The notes under the pieces were generated by a model. The model searched no databases. It saw only the letters and a list, made by a program, of their open reading frames with translations, and had not been told where the DNA came from. Both the position numbers and the translations under genes were made by a program. From contig PMWR01000170.1 of NCBI GenBank assembly GCA_003166055.1, forward strand, positions 1 through 8,703: a stretch of DNA of 8,703 bases, given 5' to 3'. Shown one piece after another: positions 5,177 through 8,703 of this stretch (positions are counted from its first letter, which is position 1; the number at the start of each line of letters is the position of its first letter). This DNA comes from Acidobacteriaceae bacterium. GTDB taxonomy: Bacteria > Acidobacteriota > Terriglobia > Terriglobales > Acidobacteriaceae.

Positions 5177-6697
5177 ATGACCATGCCAGTTATTCGTAGA
5201 ACCATGAGGAATGGTTCAGTAGCACTGATTGTTGCCGGGGTCCTGTGTGTTGGTACCCTGGCAGGCGCCGACAACAAGAAAGCCCCTCCGCCAGCCAAGC
5301 CGGCTACAGCGGCTGCACCCGCTCCCAGGCCGGCACCGCCGCCTGCCGCAAGGCCGGCGGGCAATTCGGGCGGCGGGGCTGTGCCGCGGCCGAGCACCAG
5401 CAGCCCCTCGGTGAACCGTCCAGCCACTACCAGCCCTTCTGTGAACCGCCCTGCCACCGGCCTAACAGGCAGCACCCCCCACACTGCGATCAGAACTTCT
5501 TCGGCTTATGCTCCCAGAAACACCAAGGAAATGACTAGCCAAAGCGGCAGCGCGATCAGACTGCGTTCCGACGGCAAGGCGAGCGACGTGCATGACGCCA
5601 AAAGGGGCATGGATGTCCATCACGGTTTGAACGGAGGCCAAAGGGTTTCGGTCGAACGCGCCGACCACAGCCGGACCGTGTTTCAAAAGGGCCGGCCGGG
5701 ATATGTGCAACATCCGTATACCTTCCGCAGCCACGAGTTTGCCCAGCGCAACTATTTCTATCACGGCCGCGCCTACAACCACCTCTACTACGGCTATGCC
5801 TACCGCGGGGGCTATCTTAACGTCTACGCCCCAAGCATGTATTATGGGGCGGGCTTTTACGGTTGGGCGTACAACCCATGGGCTTCGCCCATCGCCTTCG
5901 GGTGGGGATTTGGGGGCAGTCCCTGGTATGGGTATTACGGCTACTACTTCTCGCCTTATTCGTCGTACCCCTCGGCCTCGTATTGGCTGACCGACTACAT
6001 GATCTCGTCGGATTTACAGGCGAGCTATGCAGCGCACCAGGAAGCCGGCGAGGTTGACGGCGCTGCTCCCGCGGCCGCTGGGCCACCAGAGCTTACGCCT
6101 GAGGTGAAGCAGCAGATCGCCGACGAAATCAGGAATCAGTTGGCGCTGGAGAACCAGGAGGCGGCGCTCAATGCGCACCAGATCGAAGTGGACCCAGGTT
6201 CTAGCGGCATCGATCGAACTCTGAGCGATGCGACCAAGGGCAAGCAGCATGTATTTGTGGTCGGTGCCGCGTTGGATGTCGTGGATGCCTCGCAGACGGA
6301 GTGTACGCTGAGCGATGGCGATGTGCTAGCGCTACAGAAGGCGCCGCCTACCGACGCAAAGGCCGTAGATTTGGTCGTACTCTCCAGCAAGGGCGGCCAG
6401 GAGTGCCAGAAACAAGCCGTGGTTTCCGTCGCGTTTGAAGATTTGCAGGAGATGCAGAACCACATGCGGGAGACCATCGACCAGGGGCTACAGGAATTGC
6501 AAGCCAAGCAAGGCAAGGGTGGGTTGCCGGCTATGCCGTCTTCAGCCCAAGCCCCGCCAGCACCTGCACTGTATGCCTCGATTGCGCCTCCGCCCGATCC
6601 TAATGCGGCCGCTGAGATTCAGCAGCAGGCCCAACAGGCCGACCAGGCTGAGAAGGAAGTGACCGCCGAGGCAACGCAACCGAACACTAACCGGTAA
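5177..6697 (+). CDS. Exported Tyr/Gly-rich, Pro-rich protein
   Basis: Predicted protein of 506 residues. A signal peptide (1-31, ending LAGA) is followed by an Ala/Pro/Ser-rich stretch to about residue 105, which includes a two-copy SPSVNRPAT repeat (5401-5460, period 30 bp). Residues about 135-175 are charged (VHDAKRGMDVHHG, VSVERADHSRTVFQKG). Residues about 178-285 are very rich in Tyr, Gly, Trp and Pro (YNHLYYGYAYRGGY, FYGWAYNPWASP, WYGYYGYYFSPY). A helix (LTPEVKQQIADEIRNQLALEN) then leads to a compact beta-rich region (about 355-425, with HVFVVGAALDVV and VDLVVLS), an amphipathic helix and a Gln/Ala tail. I recall such proteins from acidobacterial genomes without an assigned role; a surface or envelope location is inferred. 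The start has GAGGAAAGGG six bases upstream. It lies 60 bp after the last tagged gene and is closed by a strong hairpin, so it may be the last gene of that transcript. Confidence 0.85.
   Translation: MTMPVIRRTMRNGSVALIVAGVLCVGTLAGADNKKAPPPAKPATAAAPAPRPAPPPAARPAGNSGGGAVPRPSTSSPSVNRPATTSPSVNRPATGLTGSTPHTAIRTSSAYAPRNTKEMTSQSGSAIRLRSDGKASDVHDAKRGMDVHHGLNGGQRVSVERADHSRTVFQKGRPGYVQHPYTFRSHEFAQRNYFYHGRAYNHLYYGYAYRGGYLNVYAPSMYYGAGFYGWAYNPWASPIAFGWGFGGSPWYGYYGYYFSPYSSYPSASYWLTDYMISSDLQASYAAHQEAGEVDGAAPAAAGPPELTPEVKQQIADEIRNQLALENQEAALNAHQIEVDPGSSGIDRTLSDATKGKQHVFVVGAALDVVDASQTECTLSDGDVLALQKAPPTDAKAVDLVVLSSKGGQECQKQAVVSVAFEDLQEMQNHMRETIDQGLQELQAKQGKGGLPAMPSSAQAPPAPALYASIAPPPDPNAAAEIQQQAQQADQAEKEVTAEATQPNTNR
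5401..5460 (+). repeat. Two-copy 30-bp tandem repeat
   Basis: Two adjacent 30-bp units (5401-5430 and 5431-5460), identical at 23 of 30 positions by hand count, encode successive SPSVNRPAT segments in the disordered N-terminal part of the exported protein. Confidence 0.7.
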
Positions 6698-6703
6698 ACA
6701 CTG

Positions 6704-6766
6704 CCCCGTGCCGGTCTGGCCACTTGTTGCATGCGGTCAGAAAACCGGCACGGGGTAACTTTCTTT
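6704..6766 (+). terminator. Strong hairpin after the exported Tyr/Gly-rich gene
   Basis: A perfect 12-bp stem, CCCCGTGCCGGT (6704-6715) with ACCGGCACGGGG (6744-6755), is extended inward by CTGGCC (6716-6721) pairing with GGTCAG (6735-6740), with one wobble. The loop centres on GCATGC. A modestly T-rich tail (AACTTTCTTT) follows. It begins 6 bp after the stop, fitting a terminator or a 3' end-protecting hairpin; the broken T-tract leaves some doubt. Confidence 0.6.
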
Positions 6767-6827
6767 GCCACCGGCCCTCTTTGGTGAACAAAGGAATCAA
6801 GAAGACGATCCACATCAACAAAACCCT

Positions 6828-6861
6828 GCCGGTCACCTGCCATGGTGGAGTGACGACCGGC
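6828..6861 (+). promoter_or_regulatory. Inverted repeat in the leader of the zinc-ribbon gene
   Basis: GCCGGTC (6828-6834) pairs perfectly with GACCGGC (6855-6861), and ACC (6835-6837) with GGT (6844-6846) inside it. No T-tract follows. It stands 49 bp before the start at 6911, so it could be an operator or a leader hairpin. The role is unknown. Confidence 0.35.
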
Positions 6862-6910
6862 GTCAAACGATCAGCTAGCCGCGATGAGTGTGTAACTCCC
6901 TTGAGTTGAC

Positions 6911-8029
6911 ATGACAAACAGACATTGCACAAAGTGTGGGAGAGAAGTGGCTGAGGGCAAACGCTTCTGCGGAGGGTGTGGTCAAGCCATGCCCATGGTG
7001 GCCGCCCCTGCGCAGCCCGAGGCGGCGGTAATGCCCAAGTCTGCGGCCCTATCCTGCGTAATGTGCGGAACGGTCCTTGCCCCAGGCAAACGGTTCTGTA
7101 GGCAGTGCGGCCACGCAATCGATGCACCGGCGCTGGCTGCGGCAGTCGAAGCCGCTCCCGCCGGGAAGAGCGGAACTCCAATACAAGAAACCAAGGCCGT
7201 GGATTTCTCGCCCGCAGTGGCAGTTGCCGCTCCGGAGGGGATGCAGATACCTGCGGGGGATGAGCTATCGCCTGTTCCGGCAAGTTCCGAAATAGCTGGG
7301 GAACCGGATGTTTCGCTCCATGCACCGAATGGATCAGCAACCGCTTGGACTTCCCATTGGGAAGCTGTCGAGCGAAAATCGCCGGATTCTCCCCTAGCCA
7401 CCCTCGCATCCGGTTTCAGCGCTTTGCCTCCTGCGCCGCGTGGCGGGTCAATGCAGAAGATCGGAATCGCTATCGGCATTGCCGCGTCTGTGCTAGTGGT
7501 GGCAGGAGTCTGGGCATTTTACGCCTATGCCCATCGAAGCGTTTCCTCCGAAGCCAAGACAGCTTCCGAATCGCAACGTGCCATGGCGCCGCTGCCGGAG
7601 CAATCTGCCAAGCCTTCCGCGAGCATTCCCGCCACTTCCGCTCCCAGTATGCCGCAGTCGCAACCCAGGTCAGGAACATCGACGGCATCGGCAACTTTGC
7701 CTACGAAAATACCGCAGGACATGGGGCAGCACACAGCAAAGGAAACCCAACAAGCAGAACCCAAGTCGCTTGCACTCCCACTTCCGCAGCCCCCCGTGAC
7801 CGCAGCGGTGCATTCAGGTGTCCTGCACTATCAGGGACCACCGGTGCCATATAACGGGGTGGTTGTCTTTGACAATTTGCCCCAGGCTCGGCTCAAGTTC
7901 AACTTTGACCGCCAGGCGTGGCTTCTCACCATCAAGCCCAACCCGGATGGCACGAAAAAGGTTACCCTTACTTCGCAAAAGTCGGGCGACCAGACGAGTT
8001 GCGATCTGGGTTGGGAGACAGTTGAGTGA
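6911..8029 (+). CDS. Membrane-anchored double zinc-ribbon protein
   Basis: Predicted protein of 372 residues. Two zinc ribbons open the protein, with cysteine pairs at 6/9 and 20/23, and at 49/52 and 63/66; each has the CxxCG...GKRFCxxCG pattern. A long Ala/Pro/Ser linker (about 70-178) leads to one transmembrane helix (about 183-207). A second Pro/Ser/Gln-rich linker (about 210-298) and a beta-rich C-terminal domain (300-372; GVLHYQGPPVPYNGVVVFDNLP, later QTSCDLGWETVE) follow. The likely topology is ribbons in the cytoplasm and the C-terminal domain outside, which would suit a sensor or scaffold spanning the membrane; this is inferred. I recall the same C-terminal domain in other acidobacterial zinc-ribbon proteins without known function. 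The start at 6911 has only a weak ribosome site (TTGAG at 6901-6905) but is fixed by the first cysteine pair. A leader hairpin lies upstream, and the next gene is convergent. Confidence 0.88.
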   Translation: MTNRHCTKCGREVAEGKRFCGGCGQAMPMVAAPAQPEAAVMPKSAALSCVMCGTVLAPGKRFCRQCGHAIDAPALAAAVEAAPAGKSGTPIQETKAVDFSPAVAVAAPEGMQIPAGDELSPVPASSEIAGEPDVSLHAPNGSATAWTSHWEAVERKSPDSPLATLASGFSALPPAPRGGSMQKIGIAIGIAASVLVVAGVWAFYAYAHRSVSSEAKTASESQRAMAPLPEQSAKPSASIPATSAPSMPQSQPRSGTSTASATLPTKIPQDMGQHTAKETQQAEPKSLALPLPQPPVTAAVHSGVLHYQGPPVPYNGVVVFDNLPQARLKFNFDRQAWLLTIKPNPDGTKKVTLTSQKSGDQTSCDLGWETVE

Positions 8030-8137
8030 GTGACCTCCTACGTGGAGCACCTCGATGATGAGCTGCAATATGGCGAATGACTCCGCTAATAGCCAGTTAG
8101 AGAGCATCCACCAGACACACCGAGGGAGCCAAAGTGA
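8030..8137. other. Convergent intergenic gap
   Basis: This 108-bp gap lies between two convergent genes. The only structure seen is a short imperfect hairpin at 8030-8050 (GTG..CTCC with GGAGCAC) without a T-tract on either strand, so no terminator is called. Confidence 0.4.
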
Positions 8138-8653
8138 TCAATGCCTGGAAGTCTTGATCACATTAAGCTCCTCTTCTCGGACGATCTTCCAACCCTCAGG
8201 GGAATTCGCGAAGGTCAGCCTTTCAATTTCCTCCCCTGAAGAGGTCTTCCCATCGATTTGCTTAGTGTCCCAAGTCTTATGAAACGTAGCCGCAGCCCTG
8301 CTGGGAATAATCCTGTCATCAGGATCGTTCAAGGCTGGTAACATCTCAACTTTGATGTCATCGATTTGGTAGGTTTGGATATACTTGATGCGCGCAAAAG
8401 CCGAATGGAAGTATCCATGAATCTGATCGCGGCTCACATTGTCTCTACGAAAATACTTTTCCACTGTGGGGGCATATGAGGCGGTCAAAGCGGTTGAGTT
8501 CTTGGAACGGAAAGCATCTGCCCAGAGGGACACCGCCTGTTGAACCTGCTGTTTAGAATCGGAAATTCGAGAGGCGATAGCCCTATGCCTATAGGCATTC
8601 CAGGCCAGAAAGCCACAGGTGCCAACCATCACCATTAGGGCCATAACGATCAC
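8138..8653 (-). CDS. Membrane-anchored NTF2-like (SnoaL-type) protein
   Basis: Predicted protein of 171 residues from a GTG at 8653. An N-terminal hydrophobic segment (about 1-18, VMALMVMVGTCGFLAW) followed by RHR suggests a single membrane anchor. Residues about 35-165 fit the NTF2-like fold: helix AVSLWADAFRSKNSTALTAS with YAPTVEKYF, a second helix (SRDQIHGYFHSAFARI), then strands ending in ERLTFANSPEGWKIVREEE, the typical closing W-K-[IV]-x-x-E-E. No catalytic residues can be assigned; members of this fold serve as enzymes, binding modules or accessory domains. The start is uncertain: the GTG has no clear ribosome site, while a good AGGAG/ATG pair lies upstream in another frame (8693-8697 and 8688-8690). 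It is convergent with the zinc-ribbon gene, which also has one membrane span and an outer domain, but no partnership is shown. Confidence 0.8.
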   Translation of the reverse strand: MIVMALMVMVGTCGFLAWNAYRHRAIASRISDSKQQVQQAVSLWADAFRSKNSTALTASYAPTVEKYFRRDNVSRDQIHGYFHSAFARIKYIQTYQIDDIKVEMLPALNDPDDRIIPSRAAATFHKTWDTKQIDGKTSSGEEIERLTFANSPEGWKIVREEELNVIKTSRH

Positions 8654-8687
8654 GCCGGCCGTATTCCGCTTTGAATGGCTATTAAAG

Positions 8688-8697
8688 CATTTCTCCT
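8688..8697 (-). promoter_or_regulatory. Ribosome site and ATG out of frame with the NTF2-like gene
   Basis: On the minus strand AGGAG (8697-8693) precedes an ATG (8690-8688) by two bases, but that ATG is followed one codon later by TAA (8684-8682). Removing one base would join it to the NTF2-like frame and give a Lys/Arg-containing leader before the hydrophobic segment. Confidence 0.4.
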
Positions 8698-8703
8698 ATT
8701 GCT

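Noticed and set aside
8030..8050. Hairpin in the convergent gap as a terminator
   Set aside because: Short stem with a two-base bulge and no T-tract on either strand.
1..8703. tRNA, rRNA, CRISPR array or insertion sequence
   Set aside because: No cloverleaf, no regularly spaced short direct repeats, and no transposase motifs or terminal inverted repeats were seen.

Overview
The window looks like a chromosomal accessory stretch from a moderately GC-rich soil bacterium, most likely an acidobacterium (Acidobacteriota). The reason is gene content. An exported carboxypeptidase-regulatory-like plus TPR protein, a paired zinc-ribbon protein with one membrane span, a Tyr/Gly-rich exported protein and an NTF2-like membrane-anchored protein are all types I associate with that phylum. 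This is recognition from memory, not a database result.

Layout. Positions 1-458 hold a small hydrophilic protein of unknown function whose frame is open to the window edge. Positions 459-1156 hold no intact gene. They contain a decayed AbiEi-type antitoxin remnant (581-810) preceded by a cluster of CGAAT half-sites, then non-coding DNA leading into the main block. Positions 1168-5116 hold four consecutive plus-strand genes for exported proteins. Positions 5177-6697 encode a larger exported Tyr/Gly- and Pro-rich protein. A strong hairpin follows, then the zinc-ribbon membrane protein (6911-8029). On the minus strand, convergent, is an NTF2-like membrane-anchored protein (8138-8653).

The outstanding feature is the four-gene block. 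All four proteins begin with a signal peptide and end with the same 68-residue module: a Q-x-Q-Y-[ED]-D box, a proline-rich linker, and a small domain with the BamE/SmpA/OmlA pattern (GQT-x(2)-QV near its start, FGEPQ, an aromatic-Tyr-Thr-Asp strand, KMKVTF, and a terminal NGKVSSIE). Each copy, stop codon included, is exactly 207 bp with no indels. The parts in front differ: a regulatory-like beta domain plus TPR in the first gene, two beta-rich repeats in each of the second and third, and an unrelated alpha/beta domain in the fourth. The first copy is mosaic at the DNA level, matching the third copy in its front half and the second copy in its back half, as expected from gene conversion or recombination.

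My working idea is that the module is a common C-terminal docking or sorting tag on different envelope cargo domains, and that the array grows by copying it. The function is inferred; the repeat structure is directly visible. A hairpin terminator after the second gene suggests that the block is at least two transcription units.
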